Source: an uncultured Poribacteria bacterium (GTDB taxonomy: Bacteria; Poribacteria; WGA-4E; WGA-3G). From it: a stretch of 64,000 nt of DNA. Each line of letters opens with the position of its first letter. Positions within the stretch are counted from its first letter, which is position 1. Location of the stretch: assembly GCA_951828385.1 (NCBI GenBank), contig OX639973.1:5013200-5077199 (forward strand). Reading direction: 5' to 3'. This document shows positions 43,381 through 53,158 of this stretch, piece by piece. The notes under the pieces were generated by a model. It worked only from the letters and a program-made list of their open reading frames with translations, ran no database searches and was not told the DNA's origin. A program made the translations under genes and the position numbers.

Positions 43381-44481
43381 ATGGATGACACCTACCGAGT
43401 GAACCCAGACTGGAGAAAACTTGCGAGTCAAATTGTCAAGCGGCAACAGATTGTACTCGTGATCGGCGCGACCGATGCAGGAAAATCGACGTTTTGCCGT
43501 TTTTTAGCGGATTTCGCACTCGCAAAAGGATTCAAAGTCGCTTGCGTAGACGCAGACATCGGCCAATCCCAAATCGGGCCTCCCACCACAATCGGTGTGA
43601 AGTCTTTCGTACCGAGAATTGAAACCCAATTACCATCATCCCAGGAACCAATTTTGGAAAGCGGACAAAACCGAGGAGAAAAGGACATTGTCCTTGATGG
43701 CACCGCTGACCGCCTCTATTTCGTCGGTGATGTGTCGCCGAATGGGCACTTTCTTGAAACCCTCACTGGCATACGTCTGATGGTAGATAGCGCACGGGAA
43801 GCCGACGCCGATTTCATTATTGTTGATACCACCGGCTATGTTCATGATCCCCCGGCAGTCATTCTCAAACAGCATAAAATTGAACTCATCAGACCCAACC
43901 ACCTTGTATGCATCGGTCGTTCTACCGAATTCGAGCAGATAACGGCGTGCTACAGTCAACAGGCGTGGCTCAATATTCATTATCTCTTGCCACACCGGAG
44001 CGTCCGATTGAAAAGTGGTCATCTGCGAAGTCGGTACCGAAAAGACCGATTTGATATGTACTTCTCTGAGAGTCGCGTGCAACAGCTCCCTTTTGAACAG
44101 ATTCGTGGTGGACGCACTCCCTTTTTCATAGGGCGTCCCGCAAATGAGAAAGAATTAGAAATCCTCTCTGGGCTCGCGGAAACGCAAGTTCACCATGCTG
44201 AATGGGGACATCGCACCTTATGCTGCATTGTGTCGAAACATCTTTCCAAAGCAACGATCAGCCATATTAAAAATTATTTAAGTTTGACGCGCGTTACAGT
44301 TGAGGTCTCCACCTACTTTAAACGCCGCTTGGTTGGATTAATCGACAGTACCGGTAAAACTTCTGCCATCGGTGTCATTGAGGCTGTGAATTTCCAAAAG
44401 CGAGAACTCAGCGTCCGTTGCAAAACTGATGCTGTAAAGCAGGCGTGTGCGATTCAATTTGGCGATTATCAGTTAAGGTAA
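43381..44481 (+). CDS. Clp1/Grc3-type polynucleotide kinase-like P-loop protein
   Basis: A 366-residue protein with the Clp1 P-loop plan: Walker A GATDAGKSTFCRFL near residue 30, the VDADIGQSQIGPPTTIG segment near 57 that is diagnostic of Clp1/Grc3/Nol9, and DTTGYVHDPPAVILKQHKIELI near 155. Eukaryotic and archaeal relatives phosphorylate 5'-OH ends of RNA; bacterial ones are rare and mostly uncharacterised. Cysteine-rich parts of the C-terminal half (ACYSQQAW, LCCIVSKH) do not form an obvious metal site. It lies between sppA and an ABC exporter on the same strand, which does not reveal its substrate. Confidence 0.82.
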   Translation: MDDTYRVNPDWRKLASQIVKRQQIVLVIGATDAGKSTFCRFLADFALAKGFKVACVDADIGQSQIGPPTTIGVKSFVPRIETQLPSSQEPILESGQNRGEKDIVLDGTADRLYFVGDVSPNGHFLETLTGIRLMVDSAREADADFIIVDTTGYVHDPPAVILKQHKIELIRPNHLVCIGRSTEFEQITACYSQQAWLNIHYLLPHRSVRLKSGHLRSRYRKDRFDMYFSESRVQQLPFEQIRGGRTPFFIGRPANEKELEILSGLAETQVHHAEWGHRTLCCIVSKHLSKATISHIKNYLSLTRVTVEVSTYFKRRLVGLIDSTGKTSAIGVIEAVNFQKRELSVRCKTDAVKQACAIQFGDYQLR

Positions 44482-44531
44482 AGCAAATAGACTGGAATGA
44501 ACCGAACAGAACCCAGCGGTCAGGATCAGGC

Positions 44532-46439
44532 ATGGACAAAGAACCCCTCACAAAAAACCCAATCTTTAAACGGTTCGTGCGGTATCACACACCGTATACT
44601 GGATCCATTCTCTTGGCGATGTTTTGTGCCTTGGTGGTTGCCTTATGCGAATTAGTGGCTCTTCAAATTTTATTCAACGATACAATTAACGCGCTTGGAG
44701 TCGTCAGTGGAAGCACATTTGAGCAACCTGTATCTATCCGCTACTTTCAGCGTGAAGAAGGGATGATTGCTTTCGACGGCTTTGAAATATTATTGACGAA
44801 TGCCAACGATGCCCTTAAAGCCTTTCTATGGTTGCTGGGTGGTATGCTCGTCCTCATTTTCATCAAAGGTGTTTTCGCCTATTGCAACGACTATGTAATG
44901 GCGAGGGTTGGACATAAACTCGCTTTTCGCTTGCGAAATGCCCTCTATCAGCGCATCGTTTCTGCTCCTTTAGGTGTTTTACGTGAAGAACGCATTGGCG
45001 ACCTTATGACGCGCATCACTGATGATGTCCGGGTGTGGCAAAGTCTTGTCGCTGCGATGGCGAACATCATACGGGCTGTTGTCCTTGTTACCCTCTTTCT
45101 CTCGGTGATGCTCATCACTAGTTCCAAATTTACCCTCTTTGTTCTACTAATCCTCCCACTGGTCGCTTATCTGATTACATTTATTGGGAGGCGAATTCGT
45201 GCCGCCAGCACAGAAATCCAGCAACAGAGTACTGATATTTATTCCCATCTCAAAGAGACACTTTTCGGGATCAAAATCGTCAAAAGTTTTACATCTGAAC
45301 AGGAGGAAATTCATCGTTTCCGAACGATTAACTGGAGCCAATATTGTTCAGCAGTACGGCGCGCGCGCTTTGCTGCACTTCTCCCTCCGACAATTGAATG
45401 GTTGGGGTTTGTAGGTGTTGCAACAGTTTTCGGGTTGGGCTGTTGGGAAGTTATTACAGGACAACTCGCTACAGCGGCTTTTATCAGTTACATTGCAATG
45501 GTAATTTGGATGTTCAAACCGATTAAAACAATAGGCAACGTTAACAGTGCTTTACAGCAGTGCCTCGCCTCAGCAGAACGGATTTTTTATCTCCTCGATG
45601 TTAGAGCAGAAGCAGGTACAGAAAATGACGCTGGTGAGCGCGACCTACCTACGGAGAAATCGACAGACGGTATCGAACTCCAAAATATCCGTGGCACCGT
45701 CACATTCCAAAACGTCACCTTCTCTTATTCGCAAGACTCAAAAAACCCGCAAGCACCTTCCAAACCTGTTATTGATAACGTAACTTTCGAGGCGAAGCCG
45801 GGCGAAGTCGTCGCACTCGTTGGCCCAAGCGGAAGCGGAAAGACGACGCTCCTTAACCTTTTGCTGCGTTTCTATGAAGTCAATTCTGGGAAGATTTTGA
45901 TTGACGATGTACCTATTTCTGAAGTAAAACTCAAGTCATTGCGACAAAGTATTGCACTCGTTCCACAGGATACTTTCCTCTTTGATGGGACGATTCTGGA
46001 AAATATCGGTTATGGCTGCCCGGGTGCTACCGATGCAGCGATCATTGCAGCGGCACAGAAGGCAAACGCGCACGCGTTTATCACAAAAATTCCGAAGGGA
46101 TACGCGACACCCATAGGGGAAGCAGGCGTGAAACTCTCCGGTGGCGAACAGCAACGCCTCTCTATCGCGCGGGCACTCCTAAAAGATGCACCGATTCTTG
46201 TTTTAGACGAAGCCACATCTTCACTCGATACGCAGTCTGAAGCACTCATTCAAGAATCGTTGACAAACCTCATGCAAGGGAGAACCAGTTTTATTATTGC
46301 ACACCGGCTATCAACCGTTGTCCGAGCTGATAAAATTCTTGTGATTAAAGATGGAGAGATTTTAGAAACTGGAACACACCAAACACTGTTAGCGAAGGGC
46401 GGGTTGTATAAAAAATTCTGTGAGATGCAATTCAGTTAA
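44532..46439 (+). CDS. MsbA-like lipid/peptide ABC exporter (membrane plus ATPase)
   Basis: A 635-residue half-transporter that works as a homodimer. The membrane part has six helices, with an extracytoplasmic insert near 55-90. The ATPase domain has Walker A VGPSGSGKTTLL near 432, the signature LSGGEQQRLSIARALL near 535, Walker B ILVLDEATSSLD near 556 and H-loop IIAHRLSTV near 590. ATG at 44532 is chosen because it gives a normal cytoplasmic N-terminus; upstream codons overlap the kinase gene's end. It probably flips lipid A or a lipid-linked molecule across the inner membrane. The 296-base spacer after it has no gene I can support. Confidence 0.9.
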   Translation: MDKEPLTKNPIFKRFVRYHTPYTGSILLAMFCALVVALCELVALQILFNDTINALGVVSGSTFEQPVSIRYFQREEGMIAFDGFEILLTNANDALKAFLWLLGGMLVLIFIKGVFAYCNDYVMARVGHKLAFRLRNALYQRIVSAPLGVLREERIGDLMTRITDDVRVWQSLVAAMANIIRAVVLVTLFLSVMLITSSKFTLFVLLILPLVAYLITFIGRRIRAASTEIQQQSTDIYSHLKETLFGIKIVKSFTSEQEEIHRFRTINWSQYCSAVRRARFAALLPPTIEWLGFVGVATVFGLGCWEVITGQLATAAFISYIAMVIWMFKPIKTIGNVNSALQQCLASAERIFYLLDVRAEAGTENDAGERDLPTEKSTDGIELQNIRGTVTFQNVTFSYSQDSKNPQAPSKPVIDNVTFEAKPGEVVALVGPSGSGKTTLLNLLLRFYEVNSGKILIDDVPISEVKLKSLRQSIALVPQDTFLFDGTILENIGYGCPGATDAAIIAAAQKANAHAFITKIPKGYATPIGEAGVKLSGGEQQRLSIARALLKDAPILVLDEATSSLDTQSEALIQESLTNLMQGRTSFIIAHRLSTVVRADKILVIKDGEILETGTHQTLLAKGGLYKKFCEMQFS

Positions 46440-46735
46440 CTGGTATTGTAAGCACTTTTGGCAAGTGTACCCGTTTGCTTACGGAGAGATAGAAGGGCTG
46501 TTAACCCCTTATAAAAAATCGTACGCGAATTGTCCCAAGGAAAAAAATGAACTTTAGATAAACCTCTTGTGTTATGTTAACGTCACATATAATAGAAAAA
46601 GGGAGAAGTGCTATTAAGTATTTTAGTCTCAATTTCGGAATCGTAGGAATCATCCGCGGATTGAGACTATCAGTTAGAAGTGCCAGTGAGTGCTATAGCG
46701 AGTTACGGAAACCCGCGAAGAAGTTGATCCGCTGC

Positions 46736-47311
46736 TTAATTGCGTCCTTTTTTGGTGATAGCGCCTTCGAGATCGGATTCGCGATACACGGCTTCAGAGA
46801 GATCGACCTCGTATAGATACGCATCTTTGAAGTTAGCACCAAGCAAAATGGTACCTTTCAGTTTGATTTCGCCAAAAATTGCCTCTTCAAGGTTCGCATT
46901 CTCAAAACTGGTGAGGGATCCAAAAGGGCCCGGCACCTCGCATTTCGGGCAGCCGAGAGTGGCACGGCGCAGGTCAGCACGCTTGAAGTTTGTGCCACAG
47001 AGGAGACTTCCGCTCAGGAAAGCACCGCGTAAGTTCGCTGCCTCAAGGTTCGCGTCCGTTAAATTACAACCAACAAGGTACGTTCGATGTAACGTGGCAC
47101 CAGAAAGGTCGGCACCGGCGAGATTCGCATCGTTGAGATTCGCTTCTGTTAAGTCCGTATTCCGTAGGTCGGTACCACTCAAATCTGCTGTCGACAGATC
47201 AATGCCCGCGAGCGATTGATTCGCTAAATCAAGGTTTGCAAGATTTTCACCAGAACAGGATTCACCGGCTTGGCACCTTTTTACTATTTCGTTTTGTGTG
47301 AGCTGAGCCAT
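46736..47311 (-). CDS. Pentapeptide-repeat protein
   Basis: A 191-residue protein built mainly of A(D/N)LxX pentapeptides (ANLDLANQSLAGIDLSTADLSGTDLRNTDL and onward), which fold as a right-handed quadrilateral helix. Two cysteines in TLGCPKC break the run near residue 120. Such proteins can mimic DNA or scaffold membrane complexes, but the function here is not apparent. The start at 47311 has a GGAGG site. It is convergent with the ABC exporter and divergent from the sigma gene at 47528, so it is a stand-alone gene. The 216-base spacer to 47528 should contain both promoters. Confidence 0.85.
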   Translation of the reverse strand: MAQLTQNEIVKRCQAGESCSGENLANLDLANQSLAGIDLSTADLSGTDLRNTDLTEANLNDANLAGADLSGATLHRTYLVGCNLTDANLEAANLRGAFLSGSLLCGTNFKRADLRRATLGCPKCEVPGPFGSLTSFENANLEEAIFGEIKLKGTILLGANFKDAYLYEVDLSEAVYRESDLEGAITKKGRN

Positions 47312-47527
47312 TAACTACCTCCAATGGTTATACCGAATTCGCTCTTATCTTTTTTTGTGTGCGACTTCCTAAACTTGCAGGCTAATATTAAGATAGGTCA
47401 AATGCTTACGCTTAATAGCATACCATATACCTACTAAAAAGTTAAACCTTTTTTCATAATTTTCGCCGTGTAAGGCAAATTCAAAAACACTTCGGTCTGG
47501 AGATCGATACTATAGTGAGGTGAGGAC

Positions 47528-49162
47528 ATGAGAAACTATTACCCGGCATACCCGGTAGAACCTGAACTTTTTGCAGAGGAAGAGGAGAAGGATGAGGACC
47601 CAGTAGAAGCGCCAAGGGATGAGACCTTCGCATACTTACAAAAGATCGCTAAAACACCTTTGTTAGACCCTAAACAGGAGACCGCACTCTTTGAAAAATA
47701 CCAAGAGGGTCTCCGGATGTTCACCGCTAAATTAAATGCTTTTCCGAAGTGGATGTTAGCCTCACTTAACATTCCTGAAGAAAATGCGCCAAACAACAAA
47801 CACAAATTTGAACCTCCGCAATCAGAACACGGATTAATTATAAGCCAAATTCGCGCCGAAATCCAAGCACTTGGTGTTTTATTGGACAAATTAGAGACTA
47901 AGGCGAAATTACTTGAGCAAGCGCGATGGAAGATTTTTGAAGGGAACGCACATCTCCTGAAAAAATATGTTGACGAAACCTCGTCCGCTGAATTAATGCA
48001 GGCGGGAAGCCTGGGACTCTTGAAAGCTATCGACAATGCCGATACAAAACGCGGGGCGGCATTCCGAACTTATGCCCGACAAACCATCCGGCGCAGCATT
48101 ACTGCATTTAACGAAAAAGTAGCGAAATCGAGGCAACAGCCACGTGAGATCCCACTGACAGAAATACCACCGGTACGCGACTTTGCGCGTGTCCCACTTA
48201 CACCTTTTGACGAGGAGCAGGAATGCCACGCTTTTCAAGAGTACGACGTTATTCGTTCTGAGATTGAAACACTCTTGGAGGAATTACCGCCCGATATGTT
48301 ACCCAACAGGACTGCTACGCGTTCGCTACGCGCATTACGGTTCGTTCTTGAAGACTTACGAAACGAATTCGCACATATCAAGTGGTTAGCCGATCAATTA
48401 GAAGCAGCGGATCAAATTACACACGGCACGAAACTGAAAATCGTTGAAGCGAATCTCCGCCTTGTTGCCAGCATCGCGAAGCAACATCATTTCAGCAAAA
48501 CATCGTTAACATTTCTCGATTTGATGCAGGAAGGCAGCCTCGGATTGATGCGCGCCGTGGATAAGTTCGACCACACCCTCAAATTTCGATTCAGCACTTA
48601 TGCGACATGGTGGATTATGCAGTCCATCAAACGCGCACTCGATCAACAAGGGCAAATGATTCGCGTCCCATGCTATATCGGCGAAGCCCGACGCGCCATT
48701 AAACAGGCACAGTCGGACCTGACAACCGAACTCGGACGCGAACCGACAACAACCGAAATCGCAAGTGCCGTTGAACTTACTGAAAAAAAGGTCTCTGAAA
48801 TTTTCAACGCTACGCGGGATCCTGTACCGCTTGATGCACCCATTAATGAGGATTCCCCGGACGGTTCATTTTCTGAACTCATCCCGGATCAATCTCAAAT
48901 TACACCCGAAAACTATTTGCTCGATTACGCCAAAATTGAGGTTATCACTGAGATCCTCAACCGGACGCTCAATCCACGTGAAACACAGGTCATCATCTTA
49001 CGGTATGGGTTGATTGATGGCACTGAATACACACTCGCAGATATCGGAGATAAACTCCGAATCAGTCGCGAGCGCGTACGGCAAATAGAGTCTGAAGCCA
49101 TTTTCAAACTCAAACGCCACGAATCTAAAGAATTGCTCCAAGAGTTGCTTCAAGGCGCTTAA
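47528..49162 (+). CDS. Primary-type RNA polymerase sigma factor (RpoD-like) with an apparent second region-2-like domain
   Basis: A 544-residue sigma-70 factor. Region 1.2 is at 31-60 ([31 protein letters not shown]). The true region 2 is at 301-378 ([50 protein letters not shown]). Region 3 follows to about 460, and region 4 at 475-530 includes the helix-turn-helix [21 protein letters not shown]. Residues 132-198 look like a degenerate extra region 2: [48 protein letters not shown] align with the true one, but key residues of the -10-binding helix are changed. It should direct most transcription or a large regulon. ATG at 47528 follows GAGGTGAGG. Confidence 0.92.
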   Translation: MRNYYPAYPVEPELFAEEEEKDEDPVEAPRDETFAYLQKIAKTPLLDPKQETALFEKYQEGLRMFTAKLNAFPKWMLASLNIPEENAPNNKHKFEPPQSEHGLIISQIRAEIQALGVLLDKLETKAKLLEQARWKIFEGNAHLLKKYVDETSSAELMQAGSLGLLKAIDNADTKRGAAFRTYARQTIRRSITAFNEKVAKSRQQPREIPLTEIPPVRDFARVPLTPFDEEQECHAFQEYDVIRSEIETLLEELPPDMLPNRTATRSLRALRFVLEDLRNEFAHIKWLADQLEAADQITHGTKLKIVEANLRLVASIAKQHHFSKTSLTFLDLMQEGSLGLMRAVDKFDHTLKFRFSTYATWWIMQSIKRALDQQGQMIRVPCYIGEARRAIKQAQSDLTTELGREPTTTEIASAVELTEKKVSEIFNATRDPVPLDAPINEDSPDGSFSELIPDQSQITPENYLLDYAKIEVITEILNRTLNPRETQVIILRYGLIDGTEYTLADIGDKLRISRERVRQIESEAIFKLKRHESKELLQELLQGA

Positions 49163-49176
49163 ATCGTGAACATTGC

Positions 49177-49203
49177 GACGGTCATCTCCTTGAGGTGACC
49201 GTC
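49177..49203 (+). terminator. Likely terminator of the sigma factor gene
   Basis: GACGGTCA (49177-49184) and TGACCGTC (49196-49203) form an 8-bp stem 14 bases after the stop codon, followed by a short AACTCTTAT tract. The T run is weak. Confidence 0.45.
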
Positions 49204-49209
49204 AACTCT

Positions 49210-49335
49210 TATAGTGAATCCTAAAAATGAATAGACACATTCGTAGCACAAACTTCCAGTTTGTGCCAGTCTGAATGCCTGTTATAGGTATTCAGACTGT
49301 TTGAGAGTGCCCAATTAATTCTAAACTTTACTATA
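49210..49335. repeat. MITE-like element, TATAGT family, copy 6
   Basis: TATAGTGAATCC to CTTTACTATA with both hairpins. It lies between the sigma factor gene and larC. Confidence 0.85.
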
Positions 49336-49402
49336 AATCGATCTTGGCAGAGTCGTAGCCGCTACTACGCGACACCAAAGATCCAAAAAAGGTATAACCA
49401 CG

Positions 49403-50698
49403 TTGAAGATTGCGTATTTTGACTGCTTTTCGGGTATCAGTGGCGACATGACACTCGGCGCTTTGGTTGATGCAGGCGTGCCACCGGAAATACTTACAGA
49501 TCGATTGGCGACCCTCAAACTTGATGCTGAGTTCAGTCTTCACTTTGAAAAATCCGTAAAACACGGCATCACCGGCACACGGGCGATTGTAGAGGTGCAT
49601 CCAGCGCACACGCCTTCACACGAGGCAGCCGCGCATGAGCACACCCATGATCACGGGCATTCTCACCAGCATCATGAACACGGACCAAGTCGCCATCTTT
49701 CCGATATTTTCAAGCTGCTTGACAATAGCGATGTGGATGCTGAGGTGCGGGATACCGCCAAACGCGTCTTTGACCGACTCGCTGAGGCGGAAGCAAAAGT
49801 TCACAATACAACGAAAGCCAACGTTCACCTCCACGAAGTCAGCGGGATCGATTCAATCGTAGACATCGTCGGCGCTGTCATCGGTCTGGCACATCTCGAT
49901 GTTGACGCTGTTTACGCATCTCCACTCTCTCTTGGTCGGGGTTTTGTCCGATGCGCACACGGACTTATGCCTGTCCCTGTCCCCGGCACGATGGAACTCC
50001 TACGAGGTGTGCCGATCCATCAAACCGACATCCCGAAGGAATTGGTCACGCCGACTGGCGCGGCACTCATTACGACGCTATCACAGGAATTCGGAGTCAT
50101 GCCGCAGATGCGACTCGACCGCGTCGGATACGGTGCCGGGACCCGTGACCTTGAACAACGTCCAAATCTCCTCCGCCTCTGTCTCGGCGAAAAAACGTCG
50201 GACATCAATTCAAAGACGCACCACCATCACACCGAAACTGACAGTGTTGATATTATTGAGACCAATGTAGATGATATGTCGCCAGAGATTACCGGTTATG
50301 TTACCTCCCAACTCTTTGAACACGGCGCGCTTGATGTCTTTCTCATCCCCATCTTCATGAAAAAGGGTAGACCCGCGACACAAATCACTGTGCTAAGTCC
50401 TACTGCGCATCGTGACAAACTCATCGAACTCCTCCTCACCGAAACCACGACTTTCGGCGTTAGGCTCTCTTCCGCCGATCGGATCAAACTGCGTCGTGAT
50501 TTTGTCCAAGTCAAAACACAGTGGGGCCCGATCCAAGCCAAGCGCGGGTATCTCAACGGCACGCTTATCAAAACCGTCCCTGAATATGAGGACTGCAAAC
50601 GCCTCGCCGAACAAAACAACGTCCCACTTCGACAGGTCTACACAGAAGCACTCAGCAACCTCGGTTCTGTTAACCCAGTAGATCAACCCGAAATCTAA
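49403..50698 (+). CDS. larC: LarC, nickel insertion factor for the LarA pincer cofactor
   Basis: A 431-residue LarC. It inserts nickel into the pyridinium-dithiocarboxylate cofactor used by LarA-type racemases, with CTP. The N-terminus MKIAYFDCFSGISGDMTLGALVD, with HLHEVSGIDSIVDIVGAVIGL and the TNVDDMSPEITGYV segment, identifies the family. A histidine-rich loop near residues 73-100 (HEHTHDHGHSHQHHEH) likely stores or delivers nickel. The start is TTG at 49403, with AAGG 11 bases upstream and no ATG in frame nearby. A LarA-like protein lies 12 kb away at 62257; larB and larE are not in the window. Confidence 0.92.
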   Translation: MKIAYFDCFSGISGDMTLGALVDAGVPPEILTDRLATLKLDAEFSLHFEKSVKHGITGTRAIVEVHPAHTPSHEAAAHEHTHDHGHSHQHHEHGPSRHLSDIFKLLDNSDVDAEVRDTAKRVFDRLAEAEAKVHNTTKANVHLHEVSGIDSIVDIVGAVIGLAHLDVDAVYASPLSLGRGFVRCAHGLMPVPVPGTMELLRGVPIHQTDIPKELVTPTGAALITTLSQEFGVMPQMRLDRVGYGAGTRDLEQRPNLLRLCLGEKTSDINSKTHHHHTETDSVDIIETNVDDMSPEITGYVTSQLFEHGALDVFLIPIFMKKGRPATQITVLSPTAHRDKLIELLLTETTTFGVRLSSADRIKLRRDFVQVKTQWGPIQAKRGYLNGTLIKTVPEYEDCKRLAEQNNVPLRQVYTEALSNLGSVNPVDQPEI

Positions 50699-50816
50699 CC
50701 CTTCATTTGTCTCCTCTCAGTTTACTTTTGATGCTGCGCGTACGCGCGCAAGCGAAGACAGACTTTTTCACCAGCAACATGCCTAAATTCTGCTTCTCAG
50801 GAGGTCTATAACTGAA

Positions 50817-52778
50817 ATGATGGAAATTAATAACCGTGACGTTACAACGTGGGCACTCCCAGAAAACGCCATTGCCCGACTCGGTAGAGGAAAAGTTAGA
50901 GACGTAGCGTTTGCACCAGATGGCAGTCATCTCGCCGTCGCAACGGATATTGGACTGTGGTGGTGCGAACTTGCTACAAGGCAACCCATCGCATTGTGGG
51001 AAACCGAAAGGGGGATGGTTTCTGCTGTCTCATTTTCCGACGATGGACAATGGATTGCCACTGGCAATGCAGATAGTATTGTTAAAGTATCGGATACGCG
51101 AAACCAGCAGTGTGTTTTAGAGATAGGACAGCGAAGGTTGAACCATGGAGTCGCCCAACTCACATTTTCACCGGATGGACAACACCTTGCCGCATCACAC
51201 TACCATTTTCATTCCGTGTCTGTCTGGTCTACGAAAACAGGGGTGTCCGTTGCAAATTCTGAACTTGAGGAACCGAAGGCAAGATATGGTCGTTTTCCGC
51301 TCTGCTTTTCACCGGATGGGACGCTCCTCGCATACCTGTCTTGCGATAACGAAATTTCAGTGAAACAAATAGCAACCGGTGAGTACATTGCGCGCTTCAC
51401 CGTACACACGCCACGAGTAGACGGCAGTCTCGTTTTTTCACCGTGTGGAGAATTCCTCGCTGCTGGTATACGAAAAAAAAACGACGAGAGTCAAACCGTT
51501 GAAGTTCACATCTGGAATATCCCTAAAGAGACTGTGGAAACGGCTATCAAATATAACGGATATCAGATTAGACTCGCTTACTCATCTGAGGGTTCCTTAC
51601 GAGTTGCTGACATTCATGAAGACGAGGTGATAATTTGGGACGCGTCCCATCAAGAGAAACTTGATACCTTTAAACATCGCCATCATACTCGCGCTGCACG
51701 TTTTTCAGACGAAGGGCAGCAATTCGCAATCGCCAGTGCGCGCGATTTTCAGGTGTGGCGTGAAAACGCGCCTCAGGTGGTGTCTCTTCAAGGACATCTC
51801 GGTCATCCTAATTCGGTAACCTTTACACAAAACGGGAAGACGTTGGTGAGTGGACACGCGGCAGACAGCGGTATTGTGTTTTGGAACGTGGCAGAGAAAC
51901 GGGCACAACAGACGCTTCTTATGAACACAGAACTGCCTTTTAATATACTTAGGGGCGGACTTGCTGTGTCACCCGATGAGGAATTCTTGGCTGCGAGTTC
52001 CCAAAAAACCATCGAATTCTGGCGTGTTGCGTCTCGTACCCGAATCATGACATTCACTGAACCTCAGTATGTTGGCCCGCTCGCCTTTTCGCCTACAGGT
52101 GAATGTTTTGTCAGTACAACAACAGACGGTGCACTTTATATGTGGGATGTCAATCGTTGGGAAAAGCGAGAAACCTTATATAGGCACACGGACCATATTC
52201 GGGCATTAGCATTTCGCCCTGATGGTAAGATACTTGTAACGGCTTCACAGGATGGAGCCGCACGGGTGTGGGATGTTGCGCGTGGAAGTGTTGTGACTTC
52301 GCTTCCGTTAGCATGGTCTTTATCCCTAAACGTGTATAGAGGCGATAAAAAGGCAATCGAACGCGCCCTTAAAGTAGCTGCGTCTAACAGTCAAAAGGGG
52401 CCAGCCCACGAAGTTTGGAGCATCACGTTTTCTGCCTGTGGGACTCTCCTTGCCGGTGGTAGACCAAACGAGATTCGGTTATGGGATGCGACCACATACG
52501 AAACGCGGATGGTAATATTTCCTCCGAAGGAAAGCAGTCGACCGTATGCTTTAGCCTTTTCGCCCTGTAGCCGGTATCTTGTTTCTGGCTCTTGGTGGGG
52601 ATTCAAGGATAAAGTCTCCATCCGGTTATGGGATGTTACCACCGGTGAAAACGTCCACACGTTCTGGGGACACTCCTCGGATGTGCAAGACCTTGCCTTT
52701 TCACCGGACGGTGACCTTTTGGCAAGTGCGGGTTATGATGGTGCTATCCTGCTATGGGATATGAAACCTTATATCTAA
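50817..52778 (+). CDS. WD40-repeat beta-propeller protein
   Basis: A 653-residue protein made almost wholly of WD40 blades; about twelve units of the form (V/L)x(F)SP(D/C)GxxLA..S....I..WD can be read (for example VAFAPDGSHLAVATDIGLWWCE, LTFSPDGQHLAASHYHF and LAFSPDGDLLASAGYDGAILLWD). There are enough blades for two propellers. No signal peptide is evident. Such proteins scaffold complexes; no enzyme domain is fused. The SD AGGAGG is near 50799 and two adjacent ATGs (50817, 50820) are possible starts. It is followed by 380 bases without a gene. Confidence 0.88.
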   Translation: MMEINNRDVTTWALPENAIARLGRGKVRDVAFAPDGSHLAVATDIGLWWCELATRQPIALWETERGMVSAVSFSDDGQWIATGNADSIVKVSDTRNQQCVLEIGQRRLNHGVAQLTFSPDGQHLAASHYHFHSVSVWSTKTGVSVANSELEEPKARYGRFPLCFSPDGTLLAYLSCDNEISVKQIATGEYIARFTVHTPRVDGSLVFSPCGEFLAAGIRKKNDESQTVEVHIWNIPKETVETAIKYNGYQIRLAYSSEGSLRVADIHEDEVIIWDASHQEKLDTFKHRHHTRAARFSDEGQQFAIASARDFQVWRENAPQVVSLQGHLGHPNSVTFTQNGKTLVSGHAADSGIVFWNVAEKRAQQTLLMNTELPFNILRGGLAVSPDEEFLAASSQKTIEFWRVASRTRIMTFTEPQYVGPLAFSPTGECFVSTTTDGALYMWDVNRWEKRETLYRHTDHIRALAFRPDGKILVTASQDGAARVWDVARGSVVTSLPLAWSLSLNVYRGDKKAIERALKVAASNSQKGPAHEVWSITFSACGTLLAGGRPNEIRLWDATTYETRMVIFPPKESSRPYALAFSPCSRYLVSGSWWGFKDKVSIRLWDVTTGENVHTFWGHSSDVQDLAFSPDGDLLASAGYDGAILLWDMKPYI

Positions 52779-53158
52779 TCACAAACCGCGCCTACCGAAT
52801 TTGGATGTCGAGACCACCGGTTTTTCTTAAACCTATCGGGCAATAACCTTCCTCTTTATAACAACTGAACTTTAACGCTGCATCCATCAAAAGTGCATCC
52901 ACACGTATGTATAAGTGGAAGTCTCCAAAAACCCACTACTTTCCTAATTAAACTTGATGCTGTCCATACCGAACCTTTTTTGGCTGCTTGTGATCCGATA
53001 CAGACGCTAACGCGGAATCAACCTGAGGATTATGCACCTTTTTCACACCAGAATTGTGTCATTAATAAACAGCGACTTCAGCGGATAAAATATACACAAA
53101 GATTACAATCGCTCAACTCGACTGAGAAACACTACGGAGCATATATTTTATTTATAAA
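52779..53158. other. Gene-free spacer
   Basis: No supported gene, RNA or long repeat on either strand. It is AT-rich just before the permease gene at 53159 and may hold that gene's promoter, but I could not place one with confidence. Confidence 0.4.

Noticed and set aside
46574-46816. Open frame of 80 codons after the ABC exporter
   Set aside because: It overlaps the pentapeptide-repeat gene on the other strand and lacks a ribosome site.
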